This document shows positions 22,379-33,060 of a stretch of 64,000 bases of DNA, in pieces. The DNA lies in contig CM057230.1 of NCBI GenBank assembly GCA_029891385.1, positions 14,955,372 through 15,019,371 of the forward strand. Reading direction: 5' to 3'. How positions within the stretch are numbered: the first letter of the stretch is position 1; every line of letters starts with the position of its first letter. Origin of the DNA: Erythroxylum novogranatense (lineage: Eukaryota > Streptophyta > Magnoliopsida > Malpighiales > Erythroxylaceae). The position numbers and the translations under genes are program-made. The notes beneath the pieces are model-generated. The model did no database searches, was not told the origin of the DNA, and was given only the letters and a program-made list of their open reading frames with translations.

Positions 22379-22395
22379 TAAGCCCCCTACTCCTG
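22379..22395 (-). promoter_or_regulatory. Polypurine tract of the Tat element
   Basis: Minus-strand AGGAGTAGGGGGCTTA directly precedes the LTR start TGGTCGGG. It marks the left LTR as the 3' one. Confidence 0.75.
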
Positions 22396-22982
22396 GAGTC
22401 TGAGAGAAGAGAAAGGTCGGAGGAGTATATAAAGGTTTTGTAGCTAAATGCGTGGGACGGTTATGGAATCAGGGCAATCGGTTTGCACATCAGCGTAGCT
22501 TCGTCGATGGGACAACTTATGAAGTGGTTAATCGGTCAGGTATTGCCGTTGTGGCTCAGTCATGGGACAGCTCGGGCAATCCCGATCGATCAGATGCCGA
22601 CCGATTATGTGTGACTGCTCGGATACCGACCGGTTGTGCGTAATTGCTCGAATGCCGACCGGTTGAGTGAGTGCCCCAACTGATCAGCCTCGGCACTTAT
22701 TCTTGTGACGACACAGCTGAAAACAGATCGGGTGGTTTTCATTGGCGAGCGTGCGGAGCATTTATTATAAATGGCGCGTGCTGTCTGACAGCTTTCAGAA
22801 TCTGAAATGTATCGTCCTCATAACCGTCGTATAGCTATCATGTGTGTCCTTTCAACTGTACGCGCCGCTCCGGTTTTGAATAACCCCGATTCTTCTTGGT
22901 TCGAATTTCGCCGCGTGTCTGAGCCTGCTCGGATTTTCTCCCCGTGTCGAGCTTTGATTGAATGTTCCTTCTACCGACCCTC

Positions 22983-22990
22983 TATAAGTA
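22983..22990 (+). promoter_or_regulatory. TATA-like box for the antisense ORF
   Basis: TATAAGTA, about 200 bases upstream of the ATG at 23186. It is followed by a pyrimidine-rich leader (23015-23180). A further TTATAAAT lies at 22765-22772. Both are on the strand opposite to gag-pol, so the antisense gene could be transcribed on its own. Confidence 0.4.
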
Positions 22991-23185
22991 TTCAGAGTCG
23001 ATGAGTTGTAGCGTTTTTTACCTTTTGCCTTCATTCTCCAGCTTATGCTTTGCTTTCACTTGCTCTTTATCGTTCACGGTTCCCAGAAATTTCTTTTACA
23101 CCGCCGTCCGATTTCTCCATTTCTAGTCTCTAAATAGGTACGTCCTTTTTCTTCGTTCCTTCTTCATTCCTTTTTCTTAGTAAGC

Positions 23186-24860
23186 ATGTCGACTGGTAGT
23201 TCTCGAAGTATGGTAGGAGGTATCGAGAAAGTGTCGACGAAAGAAAGAAAGGACGGGTTGGTTGTGGAGTCGCCGCCGAGAGGTGAGTCGAAGATGAGGT
23301 TGGAAGAGCTGCAGCGGCTGATCATTAGGTGTAACATTCCTGCAGCCTGGGGGCCTAGGCTGGCTATCGGTAACGAACGAATCGTCAGCAATCTGAGTGG
23401 GTATTTCGCTATTTCTGAGAGTTTTTTCTCGGTTGGCGGCATGAGGCTTCCATACGCCCCGATTATTGACGAGGTGTGTATCGCTTATCAACTGATGCCG
23501 AGTCAGATCCCTCCGAATGGCTGGAGGTTTATTGGTGGTTTGGCCTTGCTATGCCATCATTTCGGTTGCCCTCCGTCAGTTGACATCCTCCGCCATTTCT
23601 TACGAATGGGTCAGAGCTCCATAATTGGGGCTGGGATTCCTCATTTTCAGTACAGGGATGCCCAATATCGCCCGGATGGAACTCCCGGGAAAGTCACTTC
23701 TTGGCGTACGAAGTACTTCTTTGTGAAGCCCCCAGGATCCTCCTTCGAAGCTCGACCGTGGTGGTACCCTCTGACCGAGCAGTGGAATGACTTGTCGACC
23801 ATGTCTCTTAGTAGAGAGGAGTGGGAGGTGAGAGGTCGTATAAAAGAGCTCGACAGATACGACTTTACTCGACTCGCTCAGGGATACTTCAAGGGAGTCT
23901 CGCCAGTTCTTTTCTCATTGACCCCCCACCACGAATTAGCGGACTAACAGAGGAAAACGGCCCATCTGGTTGACTCCTCGTGATCGAGCTAATTGCTGTA
24001 TTTTTTAGTATTGGTCTTACCTTCTAACTTAATTTATTGTTGTGCAGCCATGGTGAAGATGGGAGATGGTCCTGCCCGAACTTCCAAGTCAAAGAAGCAA
24101 GCTGCTCAGAAGAAGAAGGGGAAAGAGGCAGAGACTAGTGAGGTTGTGGCTCATGCGTGGGGTTGGGCTCCTCCATGATGTCGACGGGTGTTCCACTGGG
24201 GGACAAATCCTGCTGATTTGGTGTCATTGCCGATTGTGCCGGTCGACGCGGGCCAGGTAGTTCAGGTAGAGGAGGAGGAGGAGGAGGATGCGGGGCCTCC
24301 TCTTAAGAGGAAGAGATTGGTTTGGCTGGGTGATCTACCGTCCAGCGTGGCAAGTCGAGCCGGGACAGGGAAGGAGAAGAAAGGCAAGGGAAAGGTGCAA
24401 GCCGCGAAACCTGGGAAGTGGGAGTCTGCCCTCAAGTTGGCCAAGGATGCCACGATCGGGGATCTCGAGGTGTCCCGTTACATTGCCGAGAGGATTACTC
24501 CCCCTGTGGACGAGCAAATCATGGACAAGAGGAGTAACACAGGTTAGGGTCTCAGCTCGTTCGTCTCGGTGTGCGGAGTGCGATGACGTCCTTCGCGATC
24601 TTTGCGGCGTTGGAGACTCTGGACCAGGAAGTCCAGGACCTCCATGATCAGGTGAAGGCTTTGAAGGGCAAGCTTTCGGAGGTGAAGGAGGGGAAAGACC
24701 TCCTCCAGACTAAAAACGCGTCCTTGGAAGAGGAGAAGAAGTCCCGGGGAGGGAGATGGGCGCTTTGTTGACTCGGTGGCCAAAGGGAGGAGGAGAGGAT
24801 GAAGCGAAGAAAGCGGTGAGGCGGGCGGGAGCTTAACAAGAAATACCGCCAAGATTGTCA
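23186..24860 (+). pseudogene. Tat antisense ORF, 'putative gypsy type transposon' (Transposase_28-like) protein
   Basis: Lies inside the Tat element but on the opposite strand to gag-pol. The first 253 codons (23186-23944) contain MRLPYAPIIDEV, PPNGWRFIGGLALLCHHF and CPPSVDILRHFLRMG, the pattern of the plant family catalogued as putative gypsy-type transposon protein. This domain ends in a TAA just after HHELAD, where an open frame seems to continue (QRKTAHLVDSS). A 68-nt GT...AG segment (23980-24047) could be an intron. A basic stretch with TSKSKKQAAQKKKGKE follows, then a frameshift at about 24175, an acidic run (EEEEEED), and a coiled-coil segment around VQDLHDQVKALKGKL (24630-24700). The function of this protein family is unknown. 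This copy is broken by at least one stop and one or more frameshifts. Confidence 0.75.
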
Positions 24861-25504
24861 TTCCAGTAGTGGAAGGTAGAAATAGGCCGAGAACACGTGC
24901 GGGAAGTGCGGTGCTCTGTTAGGAAGCGGATTGAGGCAATCAGCGATGGAAGGCGGTTTACATGCGAGGAGAGTTTAGAGCTACTGTGACATAACCCTCT
25001 CGATTTTGAGGAGGGCCACGAGCTCTACACTCTGAGGGGTCGATGTGACCTTCATTCGAGGATTATGCCGAGCCGCTTCTTCCTGCAGCTCTTGGGCTTT
25101 CTTTGGAGGAGGTCAGGGAGAAGGCTGAGGGGTCGACGAGCGTCATTCCAGATGAAGAGCTGGATCTCAGCTCCGAAGAAGAGCTTCCTTATGAAGATAT
25201 TCCTCCGGTTGCTTCCCCGGTTCCTGCTCCATTGTGTCTCTCCCTTCCGAGGCTTCTCCTGGGCATCCGCCTCTCTCCGAGGCTTCTCCTGCTCCCCCGG
25301 TCGTTCAACCCTCCCCCTCTGTTGATTTTTAAAGCTCACCTGGTCGGGCTAGTGGCCAGGGCTGATTTAATGGAATGAAAGTCTTTTCCTTTGCTTCATT
25401 TTCCTGAAGTCATTTTTCGTATTTATGTTCTTTACTTTCGATGTATGGTAAATTTTGATGAAGTTGCTCATAGTCGACCGGCTTCGAGGTCGACTTATAG
25501 TAAA

Positions 25505-26000
25505 GTCTGAACCGAGATCCCAAGGATCTCGTCTTGGTTACCGATCAACCGCAGTCGATATGTGTCGATACAAAGCGAGGGTTCCAGGAGCCTTGTCTTG
25601 GCGACTCGATCGACCGCAGTCGGTTCATTTAAATGTCTGACGAGGGTTCCAAGAGTCTTGTCTTGGCGACCTGCCCGAACAATAGGCGAGGGCAATCGAT
25701 GATCCCGATGATCTCGTCTCAGCGACCTGGTCAATCGATAGTCGAGCTATGTAGATGCCGGGCGATTACGAGCGACAGTCCCAAGGATCTTGTCTTGGCG
25801 ACCCGACCGATCGTAGTCAGTTTATGGAGATACCGAGCGATGGCGAATAAGGGTCCCAAGGATCTTGTCTTGGCGACCTGACCGACCGTAGTCGGTCTAT
25901 GGAGACTCCGAGCGATGGCGAATGAGGGTCCCAAGGATCTTGTCTTGGCGACCCGACCGACCGTAGTCGATCTATGGAGATACCGAGCGATGGTTGATTG
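25505..26000 (-). repeat. Tandem repeat with 75-bp period in the 3' region of the Tat element
   Basis: The last three units start at 25776, 25851 and 25926 (exactly 75 apart), each carrying GTCCCAAGGATCTTGTCTTG, GGCGACCCGACCGA and TATGGAGATACCGAGCGATGG blocks. Earlier, more diverged and shorter units begin near 25510, 25577, 25636 and 25700. The sharp gradient of similarity points to recent expansion at the right end. The repeat lies between the integrase and the antisense ORF. Confidence 0.88.
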
Positions 26001-26149
26001 GATTTTTAACTCTTTGTCACATATAATGGAACTTTTTACTGCCAAGAAATCTGAAAACCTCTTTATTGATGATAATGAGAGCGTGGGCCGTTAAAAAACC
26101 TGTCTGACAGGGATTGAAAAAAGGTTCCCACATGTATACAAAAACGGTA

Positions 26150-27230
26150 ATAAGTGAAGATTAACTAAAATAAAACTTATCTATTGATAGAATGCCTTCA
26201 AGTTTCGAGAGTTCCAAGGTCTTGGTAGAACCTTCCCTTTCGCATCGCGTAGGATGTAAGAACCATGCCCGACTTGTTTAATCACCCGCTAGGGTCCTTC
26301 CCACGCCTGTCCGAGCTTTCTAGGATGTTTTCCAGCCGCCTCGACCTTTCGCAGGACATACCCGCCTATCTTTACATCACTCGGCTTTACCCTTCTGTTG
26401 TAGAATTTGGTCGCCTTTTGCCTGATAGCTTCCGAGCGAGCAATGCCCTTTCTCTATCTTCACTGAGGAGAACGAGTTCCGCTCTGCGGCCTTCATCATT
26501 CCGCTCTTTCTTGTAGCCCGACACCCTTTGATTATGCAATGCCACCTCTCTTTGGAACTAGGGCTTACCTTGAAGGTCATCTGAGCAGTGTTTCCCACAT
26601 GGCTCCGTTGCTCGTGTGGTTCTGTATGCCTACAATACTTCGTCTAATTTTTCCACCCAGGTCTTTCGGCCATCTAAGCGCTTCTTGAGAGCACTCATTA
26701 TCTTTTTATTGGTGTTCTCCGCAAGACCGTTGCTTTGGGGATGGGCTCTTGAAGTCATTTGTAGCTTGGTCTTTAGTCGGTCAGAAATCTCGAACTTGTC
26801 GTTATCGAACTGCCAGCCGTTATCCGTAACCAACACCATAGGCATCCCAAGCGGGTAAGTATATTCTTCATCACGAGTTCTCCACCTTCTTTCGAAATTG
26901 TAGTGACCGCTTCCATACGCCCATTTGGTGAAGTATTCCATCGCCACTATCAAGAACTTCTTACGTCCAGAGATCGAGAGGAAAGGTCGATATATCCATT
27001 CCCCATTGAGCGACGGGATAGGATGACTCACAATTTTCATCCTCTCGGTGAGGTGGTGAGGCAACTCTTGTTTCTCTGGCGAGCCTCACATCGGTCGACC
27101 TTCTCTGACAGTCTCTTCTCATTGTTACCAATAGTACCCTTATCGATCGGTCGTGAGCCAACATTCGCCTCCTACATGATTTCCACACATCCCTTCATGG
27201 ACTTGACCATTGCTGCTTCGGCTTCTTCTT
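26150..27230 (-). pseudogene. Tat integrase (broken)
   Basis: Catalyses insertion of the element's cDNA. Read on the minus strand: a decayed zinc-binding region (about 27060-27220); the first catalytic Asp in AQWGMDIST (about 27000); FLIVAMEYFTKWA; the second Asp in VLVTDNGWQFDNDKF (about 26800); HPQSNGLAEN with the catalytic Glu (about 26720); and a C-terminal part with LPRPWNSRNLKAFY-type text (about 26180-26240). All three acidic residues can be found, but in different frames: the first is out of frame with the other two and the C-terminal half has stops. No chromodomain is seen, as expected outside the chromovirus branch. Confidence 0.8.
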
Positions 27231-27389
27231 GATCAACATCGAGCGTGACGGTCGTAAGACCACTTATATAGAGTTCCATTCTGACCGTATTCGATCGCCT
27301 TTATTCTTAGTTTCTTGGCTTCACACCGTCTTCGGTTGTTTTCCTTCTAAAAGGTATGCTGCGATCGATTAGTCCAACTTGACCGGCCG

Positions 27390-27870
27390 GTATTTACGTT
27401 GAGAACTTCCTTGGCTTTACGAATGCTAATTTGGTCTAGTCGTTCGATCAGAACATTGTTTATGGCATCGCGATCGGAGTCCATTTTGGAGAGCGCATCC
27501 GCTTTGGCATTTCGAGCTCGTTATACTCTGTTGATCGAGGATTGTTCGAAATTGCTCAACTCCTGCTTTACCGACTCGTGTACTTGATCATCTTTGTTCC
27601 TTGGCCTCATCTTGCCGGTGACTTGACCGACCACCACTTGGCTATCACTATATATCTTTAGATGCCTTATCTCCATTTCCTTAGCAGTTGGAGGCCCGAC
27701 TATCGAGGCCTCGTATTACGCCGTTATTGGAGGCTTTGAACTCGAGCGAAGGACATATTCCACCTTTTCTTCATTATGCGGGCTAATCGGCTACTCTCGC
27801 CTCCGCGTCCCTCGGCATTGGACGACCGTCAACAAACAAGCTCTAGGTGGAGGCGCTTGTCCTTGAGCTA
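27390..27870 (-). pseudogene. Second RNase H (aRNH) domain of the Tat element (broken)
   Basis: Between the ordinary RNase H and the integrase, minus-strand translation gives EASIVGPPTAKEMEIRHLK, then IYSDSQVVVGQVTGKM (about 27590-27700) and RARNAKADALSKM. This is the pattern of an RNase HI domain of the kind acquired by the Tat lineage (the catalytic Asp is in the YSDSQ motif). Its N-terminal strand and first catalytic residue are degraded by frameshifts and stops. In these elements the first RNase H is thought to be weakened and the second to act in its place. Confidence 0.7.
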
Positions 27871-29056
27871 GGTTGGCTCATCTCGCGATGAAGTGCGCCA
27901 ACACTGTGCTTTGATGGTCGTGTGAGGTGCATCTTGTATGTCGAACTCTCCAGCTCTAGCCCACTTTATTAGCGAACGAAGTTTGGGCTTTTGAAAACCG
28001 CACGAGGGTTGGTCGGTCCACACCTCAATGGTATTACTTTGGAAGTAGGGCCTTAGCTTCCGAGCTGCCATTATCAAGGAGAGGGCTAGTTTCTTTATAG
28101 GCGTGTATCGCGTTTCCGGTCCGGTCAATACTTTGTTGACGTAATAGACAGGGTGTTGTTCGCTCCCCTCCGATCGAATAAGTACCGCGCTGATCGACCC
28201 CTCCGTAACCGCCAAGTATAAGATCAGGTTCTCTCCCTCTACCGGGCTTTGCAGGATATGCGGGCTAGACAAGTATTGCTTTAAGTGTTGGAAAGCTTTC
28301 TCGCACTCATCCGGCCATTGGAACTGGGTCACGTTCGCTCTCCTCAAGATTTTGAAAAATGGGAGGCACTTGTCTCTCAACTGAAATGAACACCTTAGAG
28401 ACTATCCGACCGGTCAATATCTGCACTTCTTTTAAGCATCGGGGCGAGGGCATTTGGATGACGGCTTCGATCTTCTCTGGATTAGCTTCAATCCCTCGTT
28501 GGGTGATCATAAACCCTAGGAATTTTCCGGAAGCCACCCCAAAAATGCATTTTTCTGGGTTCAGTTTCATCTGAAATCTATTCAGGGTCTGGAAGAATTC
28601 CTTGAGATCTTCGACATGCTCCGCGGCCGTCTTACTTTTGACCACCATATCATCCACATAAGCTTCCACCGATCGACCGATCTTTTTTTTAAAGACCTCC
28701 ATGACGAGCCGTTGATAGGTCGTCCCCGCGTTCTTCAAGCCGAAGGGCATTACTTGGTAGCAATATGTACCTTGGTCGGTTATGAAGGAGGTCTTTTGTT
28801 CATCTTCTAGACTCATTTGAATCTGATGATAGCCCGAGAAAGCATCCAGGAAGCTGAGCAGTTCATGCCCTGAAGTAGAGTCTACTAACTGGTCGATCTT
28901 AGGCAGGGAAAAGCTGTCCTTTGGACATGCTTTGTTCAGGTCGGTGAAATCTATGCACATTCTCCACTTCTCGTTCTTCTTTTTCACTAAAACCACATTG
29001 GCGAGCCATTCGGGGTATTTGTCATTGCTTCTTTTGTCTGATCGGCTTGTAGTCAT
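27868..29056 (-). pseudogene. Tat reverse transcriptase and RNase H
   Basis: Copies element RNA into cDNA and removes the RNA strand. The reverse transcriptase frame (28307-29056) is well preserved: WRMCIDFTDLNKACPKD, LSFLDAFSGYHQI with the first catalytic Asp, MPFGLKNAGTTYQRL, and EAYVDDMVVKS with the YVDD box (about 28650). A shift near 28307-28380 moves to the frame 27868-28380, containing the RNase H connection and N-terminal part (FQWPDECEKAFQHLK, LILYLAVTEGSISAVL, ETRYTPIKKLALSLIMA). This reverse transcriptase is the best-kept enzyme in the element. It begins in a different frame from the protease part upstream. Confidence 0.9.
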
Positions 29057-30254
29057 GCCGAATACCGAGGGAGTGCGATGCGACTGATCGAGAAATTCTA
29101 GGCATGTCGCTCGATACCCAAGAGAAAACTGACCTATTTTTCACCAAGCAGTCTGTGATTTCTTTAACCAGATCCTTCTGTAGCTCGGAACCTAGGTTTG
29201 TGAACTTAAAGGGGTAGACTTCGTCCAGTGCGACCCGCTGCGTTTCTTCCACTGGGTTCATCCTATCCGTCTCTTCATCGGTTCTCACATCAAGAGAGCT
29301 CGTCAGAACTACCGCCCCATCTAATGTTTTAGTCTCTGCTAAGTAACATTCCCTGGCGATTCTCTGTTGACCCCTGACAATACCAATTCTGTGGGGTGTC
29401 GAGAACTTCATAGCTTGGTAGTAGGTGGAGACGACCGATCTGAGGGCATTTTGAGTAGCCCACCCGATTATTGCATTATACGCCCCTTGAAACTTTACAA
29501 CTAGGAACTCAACGTCCCTTTCTATCGACACGACACGCGAACTTCACTTTCAAATTCACCCGGCGACGGGTGGTGGCCTTCCGGTTACTCCTTTAATGGG
29601 GTCGTCCGTTGGTAGTAGTCGATCTTCGGGTACCTTCATCTGCTTGAAGGCCTCGTAATACAAAAAGTAGACCGAGCTGCCCGTATCAATCATCACCCGC
29701 TTCACCTCGTAACCGTCCATGTTCAGATTTACCACGAGTGCGTCATCATGAGGGCAACTTACTCCATCGAGGTCGGACTCATCGAATGATATCATCTCGT
29801 CGTTCTCCCTCGGCTTTTTGGTGGATGAGTCTCTACCGACCTGTTTGGCATATCTTTTTCTCCCTTTAGTGGTGGATCCCCCTGCTGCATTTCCACCGAA
29901 TATCATGTTAATGATTCCAGTCGATCGGTCGTCTTGTTGCACGGCGTTTCCATCGTTTCTTTTCCTTGATCGCCCTCTCTCTTCTCGTCGATTATCTGTA
30001 TTCGCATTCGGCCTCCCTCCATCATTCCTGTCATTTTGCCTCCAGGGCGGTCGCCTATCGTCTGGCCGACCTGTCCTGCGCTGATTATGCCGATCGGCAT
30101 TTCGTTCCTGCTTCACGAATCGGCCTAACCTTCCTCTTTGTATAAGGAATTCGATTTCTTTTTTCAACTGCCAGCAATCTTCCGTATCATGACCGACCTC
30201 TTTGTGAAAACGACAATATAAATTGGGGTTCCTATCCTTGTAGGGGGTCTTCAT
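29022..30254 (-). pseudogene. Tat gag C-terminus and protease
   Basis: The frame 29556-30254 carries a gag zinc-binding relic (CRFHKEVGHDTEDCWQLKKE, about 30155-30215), an arginine-rich basic linker, and the aspartic protease start VKRVMIDTGSSVYFLYYEAF with the DTGSS catalytic motif (about 29655-29705). A second frame, 29022-29531, continues with the rest of the protease and the linker to reverse transcriptase (AYNAIIGWATQNALRSVVS resembles the family's second protease motif). A frame break between the two (29531-29556) separates the halves. Confidence 0.82.
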
Positions 30255-30350
30255 TTTTTCGGGTTCTCAGATAGTTTCCCCATCCGCTCTCATGGCCGCC
30301 AATACTTCTGCATATCGCCTGTTTAGCGGGGTGAACTCCTGTCGATAACC

Positions 30351-31443
30351 CTATCGATCGGTCGGCCTTCTCCAACTCGACTGACCCTTTTGCCGCATGT
30401 GCAAATTGCCCGCCCTGTCATTTGGCGAACGATCATCCATCCAACGCCTCGTATTTTTCAGCACTTTTTCAAGCTGAATGTACCTATCCGCCTGGTTTCT
30501 TATTTCCTGAACGGATCGGGGCTGATCAAGGGCTAATGACTTCTTGCACTCCTCATCCCTCGTGTTGTTCATAAGCGCGGCCAACATGGACGAGCAAGTG
30601 AGGTCGGAAACCTCGACCGCTTCGTTATTGAGCAAGTGATGAACTCCATAAACTTTCATTCCTCCGGGAAAGTTGCATCACCTCCAAAGCCGTCTTCGTG
30701 GCGCTTCATTGGTGGCGAATCGGTTCAGAATAACAATCCAAATCTTGAAGCATGTGATCTGACTCGGGGCAATTTGTTGAACCATCGTCGAGCTCCCTCT
30801 TGGAAGGCCGTACAGGAAGCCTTACACTGGATAGCGTCCGGAACACAATGTAGATTCATCATGGACTGGAAGTGCTGCAGGTAATCCAGGAGGTCGGTCT
30901 TTCTAGCATATTTTTCAGGGGTTGGTATTTTGGTACCAGGTGCCGGGAGGCTATCCAAGATTTCTGGAGTGAAAGGAGAGTTGTACTGTGCTGTCGGGCG
31001 ATCTGGACGGAAGCTCATAGCCGCGTTAATTCGATTATTCACAATTTTCTTAGGTCTTCGGTCGGGCGGTGATCGGTCATCATACTAGTTTGTCGGGCGG
31101 CTTGCCATGCAGAAGGGTGTTGTTGTGCTGGTTAAGACTGCAAAATTTGGCGGATCAATAGATCAGCTGCTTCCTCGATCTGTTTTCGGGTCAGGATAGT
31201 GTGTACAGCCGGAAGAGGATCCGCACCCGATCGGTGTTGGATATTCGGGTGCGTATTGAGCGTAGCGTTATGCTCCAAAGCTACGCTTTGTTCTTCTTGT
31301 TCCAAGGTTTGAGGCTTTGGTTGATCGTTAGGATTTGAGGATTCCGTGCGGGAAACATGCGGTGCAGGCGGCAGAGTCGCAAGTAGCTGCAAATCTATGC
31401 GTTGCATCGCCAGAGCCGCGACAACGACTATATCAGGGTTCAT
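30351..31443 (-). pseudogene. Tat gag (broken in three frames)
   Basis: Structural protein of the element. The start Met at 31443 is about 50 bases inside the primer-binding site. Three consecutive frames cover it: 31132-31443 (Gln/Pro-rich N-terminus), 30725-31042 (capsid-type core with KIPTPEKYARKTDLLDYLQHF and REGARRWFNKLP-like text), and 30351-30659 (LDQPRSVQEIRNQADRYIQLE). Shifts between them near 31050-31130 and 30660-30720 inactivate it. Confidence 0.8.
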
Positions 31444-31495
31444 CGCCGCCGCCTAACTGATCTGTGTGTTTTTGGACGTAGTGCACGGAAGTCGG

Positions 31496-31513
31496 GCCCC
31501 ACGGTGGGCGCCA
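31496..31513 (-). promoter_or_regulatory. Primer-binding site of the Tat element
   Basis: Minus-strand TGGCGCCCACCGTGGGGC, two bases past the LTR end. The same form is common in Tat/Retand-type elements. I do not assign the exact tRNA. Confidence 0.8.
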
Positions 31514-31515
31514 AT

Positions 31516-31943
31516 TGGTTCTGTCGATTAAATTTGGCCGAAGCGTTCTTTGTTATGCTCCATGTGATCGGTGTCTTACAGATTAGCTTCAACGTCAAGA
31601 TACCTGCAAAACAAGGAAGGCACGTCGGGGGTTATGTCCCGATTGGGCCCTCCGACGCTCAAGTCAAATTTTTTGGTGGAGGTGAGTCTGCTATAATCAG
31701 AGAGAACTGGGGTTGTGATTGCGTACCTCCGTTGTGGGAGAATTATACCTTATATATATATGGGATGGATGTTAGCGTTAGGTCTTTACGTGTGCATGGG
31801 GGTCTCTCTCATGCGGACGGGCTGAGAAGAGCATGGATTGGGCTTCACATAGCCATTAGGTGGGAGAGGATCTTTGAAGAGTGGACCGATCGGCCCACGA
31901 GTAGTTTTGACTGGATCCGGGCCCGACATGGCCGACCCGACCA
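31516..31943 (-). mobile_element. 5' LTR of the Tat element
   Basis: 428 bp, partner of 21950-22378, ending at the TCCTGT duplication. It is next to the primer-binding site and so is the promoter-bearing copy. Confidence 0.93.
31750..31761 (-). promoter_or_regulatory. TATA box in the Tat 5' LTR
   Basis: Alternating TATATATATA on the minus strand followed by AGGTATAATT. It is the only strong TATA-type sequence in this LTR and is conserved in the 3' LTR. Confidence 0.5.
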
Positions 31944-31949
31944 TCCTGT

Positions 31950-33060
31950 ATATTTATAATATGATTGGCGAAAATGTGGATCCTAACTTATAGAGGTTCT
32001 TAGAAAAATCAACTGTCTTGAACTTTGTCGATCGTCTGGCCTTATCCTGAGAGATCTTAACATTCGTGCAATTTTCATAATAAACTTAATTTGTTTATTC
32101 ATTTCTCTAATCACTTGCGAAATATTGGGATTAGGGATTTTGATTTTGTATTTATGACAACAACAGTCTTTTTATTTTTGGTGATATAAAACTAAACGTC
32201 TGCTCATCTTTGTCTTCGCCTTTGCTTTGCCAGCCATAAAATTCCCTGCGATTGTTGGGTGAAATTAACGGATCAATTAGATGCAATAACTATATCAATT
32301 GATAAGTAGGAAGTTTTTTTTTAATACATATGGATTAAACTCCCATAACTAAATGCTTTCAAAGTAAGGCTTTAGATGAGTCATATTACTGAAAGCAATA
32401 TCTCAAATCATTGCTCTATTGTGGTTCAAAAGGAAATCTATATGATGCAAGAGGTCATTTGATTATATTAATTAGAATTATCACTTTTATTTTGGATTGA
32501 TTTTGTTGCTTAATTAATAGAATTAATATTTATTTTATTTTAAAAAATGTCACGTAAATATTGGATCAAATTTGGCTTGAAACATTAAATTGGAGCATTA
32601 TTTATCAAAAGTACAAATTTTAGATAAAGATGACAAATTGTCGAAGTGGATAAAATCTATCACTCTAGTTCAATTGGGAAACTTATTCTCAATCCTATAG
32701 GGATTTTAATTTTTTAAATAATAATCTTTAGAATATTAAAAAAGGGTACCTTGTAGGTAAGAAAAGAAAAGGAAAACATTACACACACTTTCGATAATTC
32801 TTTTTTGTCTTTCTTTTGTTTTTTCTTCTTCTTTCTTCTAATTTTGCGGTCGAACTAAAGTCATGAGTGGCTAAATCTAAAATTTCTTATTCAAGAATAA
32901 TCAAAACTTTAATTGTAACATTGTAAGGTTATATTTTAAGCCTAACTTTTTATTTAATTAAAGTATTTCTTGTTTCTTATTCTATTGTTTCATGAGCAAT
33001 CAATATTGATTAATTCGATGTTGATTATTTTATTGCTATCCATGAATTCAATTATAAGCC
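31950..33060. other. Gene-free intergenic stretch
   Basis: AT-rich sequence without a supported gene or terminal-repeat structure. It separates the Tat element from the LINE remnants. Confidence 0.5.

Larger units (their letters stand above)
21950..31943 (-). mobile_element. Full-length Ty3/gypsy element, Tat lineage, with antisense ORF
   Basis: LTRs of 429 and 428 bp (21950-22378 and 31516-31943) begin TGGTTCTG and end CCCGACCA on the plus strand. They are flanked by TCCTGT at 21944-21949 and 31944-31949. On the minus strand the order is 5' LTR, primer-binding site, gag, protease, reverse transcriptase, RNase H, a second RNase H, integrase, a long 3' region with 75-bp tandem repeats and an oppositely oriented gene, polypurine tract, 3' LTR. 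The double RNase H and antisense extra ORF are hallmarks of the Tat lineage (family knowledge). The two LTRs match at about 95-96% by eye. The coding regions carry many frameshifts and stops, so the copy is inactive. Confidence 0.93.

Noticed and set aside
23138..23180. Intron in the leader of the antisense ORF (AGGTACGT donor, TTCTTAG acceptor)
   Set aside because: It would be about 40 bases, shorter than plant introns normally are.
31402..31959. 185-codon plus-strand frame across the Tat 5' LTR, with a related frame at 22167-22403
   Set aside because: It runs through the primer-binding site and LTR in antisense and has no domain; its repetition reflects the two LTRs.
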